Positions 8,839 through 17,590 of a stretch of 64,000 nt of DNA are shown here, piece by piece. Both the position numbers and the translations under genes were made by a program. The stretch is from Haloimpatiens lingqiaonensis. Lineage in GTDB: Bacteria > Bacillota > Clostridia > Clostridiales > Clostridiaceae. The number at the start of each line of letters is the position of its first letter. The stretch's first letter is position 1. The notes under the pieces are model-generated. The model had not been told where the DNA came from, searched no databases, and saw only the letters and a list, made by a program, of their open reading frames with translations. The DNA is taken from NCBI RefSeq assembly GCF_044502415.1, contig NZ_CP172402.1; one strand, 5' to 3'.

Positions 8839-9731
8839 AGTTAATAAAAAAAATAAAAATTATTTAAAGATAAAAGCTTGGGATGAAGATAATTTTGAAA
8901 TGGCTGATTCAGAAATAAAAGTAAGGTTTATAAAGTTTATAGAAGAAATATATAATGGAGATAAAATGGAAATTAAAGAGTCATGGATTATAACGACGGA
9001 TAAATTAACGTCGGTAGAAACTTTATGGGAAATAATGCATAAAAGGTGGGACATTGAAAATAATGCTTTTCATCAGTTAAAAACAGAATGGCATTTGAAT
9101 CATTGTTTTCTTCATAGCCCTACGGGCATAGAAACAGTATTAATGTTTATAATAATAGCATTTAATCTAATGCAATTATATTTTTTTAGGTGTATAAGAA
9201 ATTTTAGAAAGAAATATATGCTCCAAATAGATGTTATTGAAGATATAAGAGATGAAAGATTTATTATAGAAAATGGTTGGCATAACCCACTATTTGTAAA
9301 AACTTAATCAAATATAAAACTGGAAATTGATTTTAAAGATTTCTTGGGGTAGGGGTAAGTGTATCTATTTTTGCGACCTATCGGTCTGCGGGCTTACCAG
9401 CCCTTTAAGTAAATGTAAAAAGATACAATTCCAGTAAAAATAAAATTTTTACTGGAATTTAGGTGCTAAATCTCTGAATTTTCTAGGCTTTAAGTGAAAA
9501 AATATAAAAACTATTATATAATTAAAAGTATATAACTGAAATTTTACATATAGGGTTCAAACCTTATATTAGATTAATAAACGTTTTTAATTTTATATTT
9601 GTATTTTAGAACTGCCAATAGCTAAAAATTATATATATGTAATTAAAAGTTATATAATATCTCAAAATTAATACATTAATAAAAAGTAAGAAGAATGCCA
9701 CAAAAATATATTAGAACAGAGAGGAAATAAA

Positions 9732-9905
9732 ATGAAAGTTATACCTAAAAATTGTGAAAGCTGCCCAGAATATATAAAAGGACAATGTGATACTTTAACG
9801 GATAAGTGTATGTGCAAAAGATGTCCTAGAAATTTACCAGAGTGCTTAATAACTAGATATTGTAGAGAGACTGAATCTGTATTGGCTTATGGAAGGGATG
9901 ATTAA
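9732..9905 (+). CDS. Small Cys-rich protein, 57 aa
   Basis: A short gene with start ATG after GAGAGGAAATAAA. The product has eight cysteines in 57 residues, in the order CESC..C..CMCKRC..C..C (positions 8, 11, 19, 26, 28, 31, 38, 44). That suggests a metal-binding knuckle rather than a secreted disulphide peptide, because there is no signal sequence. It lies 75 bp before the carboxypeptidase gene. I do not recognise a family. Confidence 0.7.
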   Translation: MKVIPKNCESCPEYIKGQCDTLTDKCMCKRCPRNLPECLITRYCRETESVLAYGRDD

Positions 9906-9979
9906 ATAATTACAAGAGAATAAATGATTTTTTGTCATTTATATATAGAAATAAATATAAACTAGGGGGTTAGAGCTAT

Positions 9980-11479
9980 ATGGAATTTGAAAAAAAACTT
10001 GAAGAATTTAAAGAGTATTTAAGAAAAATTGAGTATTTAGGTTGTGCAACTAGTGTATTGTATTGGGATTTGAGAGTTTATGCACCTAAGAAGGGGGTTC
10101 CATACAGAAGTGATGTTTTGGGGTATTTATCTGGAGAACTTTATAAGCTTGCTACCAGTAATGAAATGAAGGGATTCATAGATTATTTTTCTAAATTTGA
10201 TGATTTAGACATTGTAACTAAGGCCATGGTAGAAGAGGCTAAAAAAGAATATGATCAGACTAAAAAAATACCAGAGGATAAATATAGAGAATTTACGGTA
10301 CTTGCATCTAATGCAGAGTCAGCATGGCAGGAAGCTAAGGAGAAAAATGATTTTTCTATATTCCAGCCTTATTTAGAAAAAATAGTTGAATTTAAAAAGG
10401 AATTTATAGAATATTGGGGATACAAAGATAATAAATATGATACTTTATTAGATTTCTTTGAGCCAGGCATAACAGTTGAGAAATTAGACCAAGTATTTAA
10501 GGAATTAAGAGATGCCATAATAGATTTATTGAACAAAATAAATAAGAGTAGCGTTAAAGTGGACAAGAGTATTTTAACTAAAGAAATAGATATTCCAAGA
10601 CAGGATAAATTTTCAAAGGAAGTTTTAGAAAAACTAGAATATGATTTTGAAGCAGGAAGAGTAGATGAAACGGAGCATCCATTTACTATAGAATTTGGCA
10701 ACAAGGATGTTAGAATAACAACACATTATTTTAAAGATAATTTTATAAGTGGTCTTTTAAGTAATATACACGAAGGTGGCCATGCTATTTATGAACAGGA
10801 TATACCAGATAGCTTAAGGGCAACAGGACTAGCTTCGGGAGCATCTATGGGCATACATGAGTCACAGTCAAGATTTTATGAAAATATTTTAGCTAGAGGA
10901 AAAGAATTCTGGAAATATTTCTATCCTATACTTCAAGAAAGATTCCCAGAATATAAAGAAGTGCCTTTTGCAGAATTTTTTAAGGCTATAAATTTAGTAG
11001 AGCCATCACTTATAAGAACAGAAGCAGATGAACTTACTTATAGCCTTCACATAATAATAAGATATGAAATAGAGAAAATGCTTATAAATGGACAAATTGA
11101 AGTTAAGGACTTGCCAAAGATTTGGAATGAAAAGTATAAGGAATATTTGGGAGTGGAGCCTTCTACTGACGCTGAAGGTGTTCTTCAAGATGTACATTGG
11201 GCAGGAGGAGATTTTGGATATTTCCCAAGCTATGCTCTAGGAAATCTATATGGAGCACAATTCTTAAATAAGATGAGGGAAGATATAAAAGATTTAGATG
11301 AACAAATAGAAAAAGGAAACTTTGGTGTAATTCATAATTGGCTAAAGGAAAATATTCATAAACATGGGTCTGTATATAAGCCTTCAGAATTGATTAAAAT
11401 GGTTACAGGAGAGGAATTAACTGCTAAGTATTTCATAGACTATTTAAATAAAAAATATGCTGAAGTGTATGATATTTAG
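9980..11479 (+). CDS. M32 family metallocarboxypeptidase
   Basis: A 499-residue cytosolic enzyme of the thermostable carboxypeptidase 1 (Taq) family. It removes C-terminal amino acids with a single metal ion. The HEXXH motif is visible as NIHEGGHAIYE near residue 263. A family segment follows with HESQSRFYEN and a glutamate-rich stretch RTEADELTYSLHIIIRYEIEK. Length matches the family (~500). The start ATG lies 10 bases after AGGGGG. A 10-gene context gives no pathway; it probably recycles peptides in the cytosol. Confidence 0.93.
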   Translation: MEFEKKLEEFKEYLRKIEYLGCATSVLYWDLRVYAPKKGVPYRSDVLGYLSGELYKLATSNEMKGFIDYFSKFDDLDIVTKAMVEEAKKEYDQTKKIPEDKYREFTVLASNAESAWQEAKEKNDFSIFQPYLEKIVEFKKEFIEYWGYKDNKYDTLLDFFEPGITVEKLDQVFKELRDAIIDLLNKINKSSVKVDKSILTKEIDIPRQDKFSKEVLEKLEYDFEAGRVDETEHPFTIEFGNKDVRITTHYFKDNFISGLLSNIHEGGHAIYEQDIPDSLRATGLASGASMGIHESQSRFYENILARGKEFWKYFYPILQERFPEYKEVPFAEFFKAINLVEPSLIRTEADELTYSLHIIIRYEIEKMLINGQIEVKDLPKIWNEKYKEYLGVEPSTDAEGVLQDVHWAGGDFGYFPSYALGNLYGAQFLNKMREDIKDLDEQIEKGNFGVIHNWLKENIHKHGSVYKPSELIKMVTGEELTAKYFIDYLNKKYAEVYDI

Positions 11480-11589
11480 TGTAATTTAACCAACAATCCT
11501 TCTTGGGCGTAAGAAAGATTACTTTATTTCTATGGGCGAGAATACTTGTCCATGGAGATTTTCGAGCATCTTATATAAATTAAAATTAA

Positions 11590-11646
11590 TAATAGAAGTT
11601 GTCATTAAATTTTTATATATTTAATGGCAACTTCTATTTTTTTATT
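11590..11646 (+). terminator. Terminator downstream of the M32 gene
   Basis: Long stem AATAGAAGTTGTCATTAAAT against ATTTAATGGCAACTTCTATT (one G-T pair), then a T run. Confidence 0.88.
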
Positions 11647-11765
11647 TTTTATTTTATAACTGCGAAAGTTGAGTTAAATACAATATTAACATTTTGAATT
11701 AAATATAGAAAAAATACAAATAATAAGTTTAGAGAGGAAAAATATGCAGCTAAGAAAGGGGAATT

Positions 11766-11957
11766 ATGCTTATGGTTTCTAATGAACTAAAGATGCGCAT
11801 AGGACAAAATTGTCCAGGATATGTTTCAAGAAATACAAGTTTTATGTCCAGCTCTACTGAATTAGCAGAGAGCTGCAATAATTGTGCTAATTTTGTGAGA
11901 GGAAAATGCATTAAAGATTTATTTGATAAGATTAGAGAAGAAATAAGACAAAATTAA
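11766..11957 (+). CDS. Small CxxC protein, 63 aa (paralogue of 12049 gene)
   Basis: The start ATG follows AGAAAGGGG by 6 bases. The product has one Cys near residue 16 and a C-terminal block ESCNNCANFVRGKCIKDLFDKI, a CX2C..C arrangement that could hold a metal. The neighbouring gene product has the same layout (KSCAKCKHFKNYKCDIDVYDKV), so the pair arose by duplication. No signal peptide, no recognised family. A 12-codon ORF (11744-11782) overlaps the start and might be a leader. Confidence 0.72.
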   Translation: MLMVSNELKMRIGQNCPGYVSRNTSFMSSSTELAESCNNCANFVRGKCIKDLFDKIREEIRQN

Positions 11958-12012
11958 ATTTGTTAATAAAACTTGAAATATTAATTTATATATAATAAAT
12001 AGAAAGGAGAAG

Positions 12013-12038
12013 GGTTAAGTTTTACAAGTTTCTTAACC
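12013..12038 (+). promoter_or_regulatory. Hairpin between ribosome binding site and start codon
   Basis: GGTTAAG and CTTAACC form a perfect 7-bp stem with a 12-base loop. The only good Shine-Dalgarno (AAGGAGA, 12004-12010) lies upstream and the ATG at 12049 lies downstream. The linear spacing of ~38 nt is too long, and folding the hairpin would shorten it to ~12 nt. This suggests translation depends on the fold. Confidence 0.5.
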
Positions 12039-12048
12039 AGATGTATAT

Positions 12049-12246
12049 ATGACTGAAATGTCTAATATGTTTGAACTTATGAGTGTAGGAAGTAACTGTG
12101 CTGAATTTTCTCCAACAGAGGAAGGACTAGTTTCTAGTGTAGGAAGTAGCATGAGTAAAAGTTGTGCTAAGTGTAAGCATTTTAAAAATTATAAATGCGA
12201 TATCGATGTTTATGATAAAGTAGTTGCAGGCTTAGACCAAGGGTAA
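12049..12246 (+). CDS. Small CxxC protein, 65 aa (paralogue of 11766 gene)
   Basis: The product has a Cys near residue 17, a Ser-rich middle (SSVGSSMSKS) and a C-terminal CAKCKHFKNYKC block matching the preceding small protein. An in-frame TAA at 12034-12036 rules out an upstream start, so ATG 12049 or ATG 12058 is used. Both lack a nearby ribosome binding site (see the hairpin at 12013). Function unknown; a small zinc-binding regulator is possible. Confidence 0.68.
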   Translation: MTEMSNMFELMSVGSNCAEFSPTEEGLVSSVGSSMSKSCAKCKHFKNYKCDIDVYDKVVAGLDQG

Positions 12247-12278
12247 AATTTAGCAATTCAATGGTTATTCATAGGTAA

Positions 12279-12307
12279 TAAAAACGGTGCGTTAGTGCCG
12301 TTTTTAT
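12279..12307 (+). terminator. Terminator after the small CxxC genes
   Basis: AAAAACGGTGC / GTGCCGTTTTT stem with a 4-base loop and T-rich 3' side. Confidence 0.88.
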
Positions 12308-12447
12308 AATATTTGAATTAAGCATTTATTGTTTTTTAAATGTTGAGAAAATTTAAACAAAGTGATAAAATCTATATGTGGGATTATATTCAATTTTAAC
12401 AAGGTAGTGAATAAAAACTGGCATTTGTCAGAATGTGGGGGTTGCAT

Positions 12448-13518
12448 ATGAATAACAAAAGATTTATGACTGGATCAGCACAAGTTAAGGAAGAAGTATT
12501 ACAGAAAATGGCTATGCCATTGGTGGGACAGGGTAGTGAAAACGCCTGCGAGCTTCAAGAAAAGATAGTTTACAAGCTAAAAAGAATATTTAACACAGAG
12601 GAATCTATACTATTGTCTTCATTTTCAGGTAGTGGACTTATGGAAGGGGCTGTACGCTCTTGTACTAGAAAGAGAGCAGCTATTTTTTCTGTAGGTAATT
12701 TTGGAAATAGGTGGTACGAGATAGCAAAGGCTAATAATATACCAGTTGATTTGTATGAGCTAGAGTGGGGAGGCGCTATTAATGCAGAATTCGTAGATGA
12801 GATTTTATCTACTGGAAAATATGATTTAATGGCCATAACCCACAATGAGACTTCCACAGGGATTGTTAATCCTATAGAGGAAATGGAAAGTATAATAAAT
12901 AAGTATCCTGAAATAGTATGGTGCGTAGATGCAGTAAGCTCTTTTGGCGGTACTAAGATAGAAGTAGACAAGTTAGGTATAGATATTTGTATAACATCTA
13001 CTGAAAAAGCATTAGCTTTACCAGCAGGTATGTCTATGTGCTCATTTTCAAAAAAGGCTATAGAAAGAGCCCATAAAATAACTAATAGAGGATATTATCT
13101 AGACTTACTTAATATATATGAACATGCTATAAGAAATAAATGCCAATATCCTTTTACACCAGCCATATCTTATATGTATGGTTTGGATTATCAACTAGAT
13201 AATATAATGAAGGAAGGCTTAGAGAACAGATATAAAAGGCATGAGGAAATGTCTAACGTGGTTAAAAACTGGGCAGAAAAGAATTTTGAGATATTTGGAG
13301 ATAAAAATCATTTATCTAAAACCATAACAGTGATTAAAAATACTAGCAATATAAATGTAGAAGAGTTAAATAAGAAACTAAAAGAAAGGGGATTTGCTAT
13401 ATCCAATGGTTATGGCAAGTTGAAAGAAAAGACTTTTGGAATAGGCCACATGGGAGATGCAACAGTTCAGGAAGTTCAGGAGCTGTTAGCAAATATAGAG
13501 GACATTATAGGGAGTTAG
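12448..13518 (+). CDS. Class V aminotransferase (serine/alanine-glyoxylate type)
   Basis: A 356-residue PLP enzyme of fold type I. Visible features: a phosphate-binding-type segment SSFSGSGLMEGAVRS near residue 65, HNETSTG near 140, the cofactor Asp in VDAVSSFGG near 160, and the Schiff-base Lys in STEKALALPAGMS near 190. Closest in layout to alanine-glyoxylate, serine-pyruvate and ureidoglycine-glyoxylate aminotransferases (PucG type); the substrate cannot be decided. An ATG 15 bases upstream is open, but TGGGGGTTGCAT before 12448 decides the start. Confidence 0.88.
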   Translation: MNNKRFMTGSAQVKEEVLQKMAMPLVGQGSENACELQEKIVYKLKRIFNTEESILLSSFSGSGLMEGAVRSCTRKRAAIFSVGNFGNRWYEIAKANNIPVDLYELEWGGAINAEFVDEILSTGKYDLMAITHNETSTGIVNPIEEMESIINKYPEIVWCVDAVSSFGGTKIEVDKLGIDICITSTEKALALPAGMSMCSFSKKAIERAHKITNRGYYLDLLNIYEHAIRNKCQYPFTPAISYMYGLDYQLDNIMKEGLENRYKRHEEMSNVVKNWAEKNFEIFGDKNHLSKTITVIKNTSNINVEELNKKLKERGFAISNGYGKLKEKTFGIGHMGDATVQEVQELLANIEDIIGS

Positions 13519-13531
13519 AAGAATGAATAAG

Positions 13532-13564
13532 TGATTAACTTAGCTTTCGTATATAAATTTTAAG
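13532..13564 (+). repeat. Solo end repeat, TTAACT..CTTTCGTATATAAATTTTAAG type
   Basis: A ~33-bp motif that also occurs at 20031-20064 and, degenerate, at 35085-35120. Inverted versions are at 11646-11680 and 20251-20285. At 20031-20285 two copies face each other like the ends of a small element. Here only one end is seen. Confidence 0.5.
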
Positions 13565-13686
13565 GGGTATATTGGATGAATATAAACATATATGCATAAA
13601 CTTATATTTTCAAAAACTTCAAGGAGGCTTTGCCCTTATATGTAGGCAAAACGGAATAAGTAGGGTAGGTCAACTACCCTTATATT

Positions 13687-14178
13687 TTAATAAACAAAAT
13701 CTGTGGATGACACATTTTGAGGTGTAATATCATCTGTTGTAGTAATACTTAATGTTTTCATTGCATTAAGTAATTTTGAAGCAACTACATTTCCGCAAGT
13801 AACTAAAGGGGCATCAAATCTAATATTAGGAGTGAGTTTACTATTTTTTACCTCCCAATCAACAAATACACAAAGTGGTCGGTTACCATCAAATTTTTGT
13901 TCAAAAGTTCTATAATTTAAGGCTTTACAAGCAAGATATATATCTGGGTGAGATTTTACATATGCAGTAATTGGTATAATATTATTAATTACATCTTGAG
14001 CTGTAGTATACAATTCTGTATTGCCAATAAGTAAACAGTTTGCTATACCAGAATTAGATATTCTACGTCCTTTAATAAAAGCGTTCTTTTTATCATTAGG
14101 TAAATTTGTACCAGAGTAAACATCTATAACTTGTTTTTTACTTAAAGCAATCTTATTTGATAATTCACCATCTTAGAG
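13687..14178 (-). pseudogene. Probable 3' part of a type II restriction endonuclease gene
   Basis: A continuous minus-strand frame from DGELSNKIALSKKQ to the stop at 13687, about 163 codons without a plausible start (TAA directly upstream). It is read in the same direction as the truncated gene at 15900-16361, on the other side of the ISLre2 element. The last codons before that IS and the first codons here would join into one plausible protein next to a cytosine methyltransferase. About 80 bp at 14179-14262 fit neither gene nor IS, so a deletion probably accompanied the insertion. An independent decayed gene is the alternative. Confidence 0.55.
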
Positions 14179-14262
14179 TATAATTTTAGTAGGCAAAGAT
14201 AGTAGTAATTACTGCTTAGAAAATTTAAAAGGAGATACAAAAAGTATCTCCCATGTACATAA

Positions 14263-15899
14263 AAAATCCATTATAATGTAAGTTGAGAAAACTATATAGA
14301 AATGGGTGATATTATGTACAATACAAGTTTAAACGATAAAGAGATAACTTTCAATGATTTAGAGAAAAAAATATATAAATATGTATGTGAAGAAGCATGT
14401 AGGTTCATGAAAGAGGTGCTAACGCACCTAGACCGAAGGTTGTTGGATGAAAGAGATACTAAAGTTTATAGAAATAAAGGTTTTAAACATACGTGTTTAA
14501 AAACTATAATGGGAAATATAGAACTTGATAGACGTATATATGAGTATAAAACTGATGATGGTAAAATGGCTTATAAATTTTTATTAGATGAATATTTGCA
14601 AATGGATACAATAGGACATATTTCAACTACGTTAGTAGAAAAAATCGTAGATAATGTGACTAATGTTTCTTATAGGGATACTGCAAAAAACATTAAAGAG
14701 TTAACCAACCAAGAAATCAGTCATTCAGCAGTATGGAATGTAGTACAAAAATTAGGTTCTAAACTTGAAGAAAAAGAAGAAAGAAAAATAATATTAAATA
14801 AAAAAGGTAAATTAAATGGATCGAAAGAAGTTAAAGTTTTATTTCAAGAAATGGATGGAATTTGGTTGAGTATCCAAGGAAAAGATAAACCTAAAGGAAA
14901 AAAGTCTAAAAAGAAAGAGCTAAAGCTTGGAATAAGTTATGAAGGCTGGAAGAAGAGAAGTGGTAGTAAGGATGCTTATGTAGTTGAAAATAAAATAGCT
15001 TGGGCTAGTTTTGATAATAGTAAAAAATTTAAAGAGCTTAGTGATGCTAGCATTGCTGAAATTTATAATATAGATGAAATAGATACAAGAATTTTAAATG
15101 GAGATGGAGCATCATGGATAAAACAAAGTTTAGGAGAAGAAGGTGTATACTTTCAACTAGATCCATTTCATAGAAGCCAGGCTATAATAAGAGCCATTCA
15201 AGATAAAAAAGAAGCTCATAAATTAATAAAAATGTTGAACGAAGGAAAAGTGGAAGAAAGCTTTGAGTATATAACAAATTTAATGATTAAGTATACTGAC
15301 GATGAAAATAAATTTAATAAATTAGAAAAGTTATACACGTATTTTTTTGATAACAAGATAGGATTAAAGCCATATCAGCTAAGGGAAGAAATAAAAATGC
15401 CGAAGGCTCCAGAAGGATTAGAATACAGAAATTTAGGTACAATGGAGCACAATATATGTGATGTATTAGCTCAGAGAATGAAAGGAAGAAAAATGAGTTG
15501 GTCTATTAAAGGTGCCAATAATTTAGCTAAAATACTAGCTGAAAAAGCAAGTAAAAGAATATACAATGTGATAAATGAGGTATGTTCAGGAGTTGTTTCA
15601 GATGATAAATTAGAAACAATAACAGAGATGATTACATTAACAGCAGCTGATGTAAATAAGAAGGTAAAGAAAAGTAAGTATTATCCTATACAACAAGCAA
15701 GAGTACCATTTACAGGCTGCGCCATGACTAATGGAAGAAAAGCTATACAAAGCTTTTTTAAAGAAAAAAATTTTAGTGAACTTATTTATAGATAGTTTTA
15801 AAATTTTGAATAAAAAGTTAACGGGATAAGTGCGCCCTTTCGGGCTGCGGGCGAAGCCCTTTTGGAATAAAATTTTCAACTGAATTTATAATGGAAAAA
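14263..15899 (+). mobile_element. ISLre2-family insertion sequence
   Basis: Inverted ends: TCCATTATAATGTAAGTTGA on the left and, read inward, TCCATTATAAATTCAGTTGA on the right. They bracket one UPF0236/ISLre2 transposase. The exact outer bases are uncertain, and I found no convincing target duplication. The right end supplies the stop codon of the truncated gene at 15900. Confidence 0.8.
14314..15795 (+). CDS. ISLre2 family transposase
   Basis: A ~493-residue protein of the UPF0236/ISLre2 family. N-terminal part: EEACRFMKEVLTHLDRRLL and TIMGNIELDRRIYEY. Central part: VLFQEMDGIWLSIQG, INGDGASWIKQ-like LNGDGASWIKQ and FQLDPFHRSQAI, which carry the acidic residues of the catalytic core. C-terminal: EHNICDVLAQRMKGRKMSWS. 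The frame is intact. ATG 14314 follows GGGTGAT; an ATG four codons earlier is the alternative. Confidence 0.9.
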   Translation: MYNTSLNDKEITFNDLEKKIYKYVCEEACRFMKEVLTHLDRRLLDERDTKVYRNKGFKHTCLKTIMGNIELDRRIYEYKTDDGKMAYKFLLDEYLQMDTIGHISTTLVEKIVDNVTNVSYRDTAKNIKELTNQEISHSAVWNVVQKLGSKLEEKEERKIILNKKGKLNGSKEVKVLFQEMDGIWLSIQGKDKPKGKKSKKKELKLGISYEGWKKRSGSKDAYVVENKIAWASFDNSKKFKELSDASIAEIYNIDEIDTRILNGDGASWIKQSLGEEGVYFQLDPFHRSQAIIRAIQDKKEAHKLIKMLNEGKVEESFEYITNLMIKYTDDENKFNKLEKLYTYFFDNKIGLKPYQLREEIKMPKAPEGLEYRNLGTMEHNICDVLAQRMKGRKMSWSIKGANNLAKILAEKASKRIYNVINEVCSGVVSDDKLETITEMITLTAADVNKKVKKSKYYPIQQARVPFTGCAMTNGRKAIQSFFKEKNFSELIYR

Positions 15900-16361
15900 T
15901 TAAGAAATAAAATTGCCCACTTTAACTTGACACAAACATTCACCATTAGATTTATTTAGGAGTTCAAATTTCCAGCCTAAAGTAATAGAACCTGCATTTG
16001 TTTTTCCTTTTTTACGTTTGTAAATAAGGGGCTTGTTTTTAAATTTATCCTCAAGTTGCATAGTACATGCATTAATTATATATTTCCAATCTTGTCCAAA
16101 GATTGCTAAAGCTCTTTCGGAGCTTGTTTTATTTTCCAGAAAATCAGCATTTGACTTTTTTACAGATATTTTTAGTTCTTTTCTAGTATTAGTTTCTAGT
16201 TCATTAACTAATATATAAAGGTCAGTTTTTGGCTCTCCTTTGCTACATGTTGGCTTATCAGATAAAATCACCTCATAATTTTTATTGTTATTTATAAATG
16301 TATTACCTTTATAAAAAAGTTCTTTAATATATCTTTCAGAATCAGTAAAATTTCTAGACAT
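15900..16361 (-). pseudogene. Type II restriction endonuclease-like gene, truncated by ISLre2
   Basis: A 154-residue product starting MSRNFTDSERYIKELF after GGAGGCG, divergent from the methyltransferase gene 133 bp away. The segment PKTDLYILVNE..KELKISVKK resembles a PD-(D/E)XK active site (Asp, then a K-x-S-V-K strand) of restriction enzymes. The reading frame ends within bases supplied by the IS end, just after VKVGNFIS. The rest probably lies at 13687-14178. Position next to a lone C5 methyltransferase supports the assignment; sequence family not identified. Confidence 0.62.
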
Positions 16362-16494
16362 TGAACGCCTCCAAAAAAAATCAATATTAACAACATTATA
16401 CAACTTATAACGGCATAAGTACAAGCTCCATCTTACAAAAAGGGAATTCTTATGATAAAATAAAAATATTAGTTAAGAGGAGGAATGAATAGTC

Positions 16495-17472
16495 GTGTTA
16501 AAAACAGTTGCTTTATTTGCGGGATGTGGTGGACTAGATTTAGGTTTTGAAAATGCAGGATTTGATATTATATGGGCTAATGATAATAATAAGAAGGTAG
16601 CTGATACGTATAGATATAATCATAAAAATACTAAATTGATAATAGATAGTATTGTAAATATAAATTCGGATGATATTCCTAATTGTGACATAATAATAGG
16701 TGGACCACCTTGTCAATCTTGGTCCCTTGCTGGAGCAATGAAAGGCAAAAAAGATAGTAGGGGACAGTTATTTTATGAATATGTACGAATAATAAAGGAT
16801 AAAAGACCAAAAGCTTTTGTAGCTGAAAATGTAAAAGGTATTGTATCAAAAGCACACATCAATTCATTTAATGAAATAGTTTATATGTTTAAGGAGTGTG
16901 GATATACAGTTACTTATAAAGTTGTGAATGCTAAAGACTATGGAGTACCACAAGATAGAGAAAGGGTATTTATAGTTGGAATAAGAAACGACATAGATAG
17001 TAATTATGTATTTCCAGAACCAACTCACACACTAGAAAACTATGTTACATTAGAAGAGGCTATTGGTGATTTAAGAGATAATCCAGGAGAATGGATGGAA
17101 GGGTCATTTTCCCCAATTTTTATGAGCAGAAACAGACGTAGAGGCTGGGAACAGGTTGGATTTACTGTTCAAGCAAGTGGAAGACAAACACAGATACATC
17201 CTGATAGTCCTGAAATGGAAAAAATAGATAAAGATAAATGGCAATTTAAAAAGGATAGTGGAAAAATTATCAGAAGAATGTCTGTTAGGGAATGTGCTAG
17301 AATACAGACATTTCCAGATAGCTTTAAGTTTCTTAGTAGTTCACTTAATGAAAATTACAAAATGATAGGAAATGCTGTGCCAGTGAAATTAGCTGAAGCT
17401 ATAGCTAAAAATTTAAAGAAATGTATAGAGGGAGGAACTTATTTACAAAAAGAAATAGCTACTGCAAATTAA
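16495..17472 (+). CDS. dcm: DNA (cytosine-5-)-methyltransferase
   Basis: A 325-residue C5 methyltransferase that transfers a methyl group from SAM to cytosine in a specific DNA site. Motif I is LFAGCGGLDLGFENAGF (residues 6-22), motif IV GGPPCQSWS with the catalytic Cys, motif VI AENVKG, motif VIII QDRERVFIVG, motif IX RECARIQTFP, and motif X IGNAVPVKLAEAIA. The target-recognition region between VIII and IX is short. GTG start after GAGGAGGAATG. Its divergent partner endonuclease gene is broken, so this enzyme is now probably an orphan. Confidence 0.93.
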   Translation: MLKTVALFAGCGGLDLGFENAGFDIIWANDNNKKVADTYRYNHKNTKLIIDSIVNINSDDIPNCDIIIGGPPCQSWSLAGAMKGKKDSRGQLFYEYVRIIKDKRPKAFVAENVKGIVSKAHINSFNEIVYMFKECGYTVTYKVVNAKDYGVPQDRERVFIVGIRNDIDSNYVFPEPTHTLENYVTLEEAIGDLRDNPGEWMEGSFSPIFMSRNRRRGWEQVGFTVQASGRQTQIHPDSPEMEKIDKDKWQFKKDSGKIIRRMSVRECARIQTFPDSFKFLSSSLNENYKMIGNAVPVKLAEAIAKNLKKCIEGGTYLQKEIATAN

Positions 17473-17590
17473 TATATAGTATAAAGGTAGTATGAAATGA
17501 ATTTAATTAAATTAAATAGGGTACATATGTTGTTTTGCGGGAAATAATAAGTTAAGGATATTTCTATAAATTAGAACTGGAGTGATTATT

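Larger units (their letters stand above)
6554..9307 (+). pseudogene. IS-A transposase, split by a nested IS
   Basis: Residues 1-264 (6554-7348) are nearly identical to the intact transposase at 53657. The frame then runs into the nested element with a stop after KEWIVE. The rest resumes at ~8843 (KKNKNYLKIKAWDEDNF to NPLFVKT) and ends at 9307. The two halves carry the D and E parts of the active site (VAIDGVELF, IVADALYCK; RWDIENNAFHQLKTEW). The second half has diverged more from copy 2 than the first half, which suggests gene conversion or a mixed origin. Confidence 0.9.
6367..9476 (+). mobile_element. Insertion sequence A, copy 1, disrupted by a nested IS
   Basis: Terminal repeats CAGAAGTTTAGC (left) and CAGAGATTTAGC (right, read inward), with a 9-bp target duplication AATTTTCTA at 6358-6366 and 9477-9485. 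Copy 2 at 53470-55080 is uninterrupted at 1611 bp. After removing the nested IS and one 4-bp duplication, copy 1 is 1610 bp. A hairpin (ATTCCAGTAAAAA..TTTTTACTGGAAT) precedes the right end. Confidence 0.92.

Noticed and set aside
3189..9307. Prophage or large integrative element
   Set aside because: Only individual insertion sequences with their own target duplications are present. No integrase, portal, terminase or relaxase genes.
11744..11782. 12-codon upstream ORF before the small CxxC gene
   Set aside because: It has a ribosome binding site, but such short frames are common. There is no run of rare or repeated codons to suggest attenuation. Mentioned in the gene entry only.
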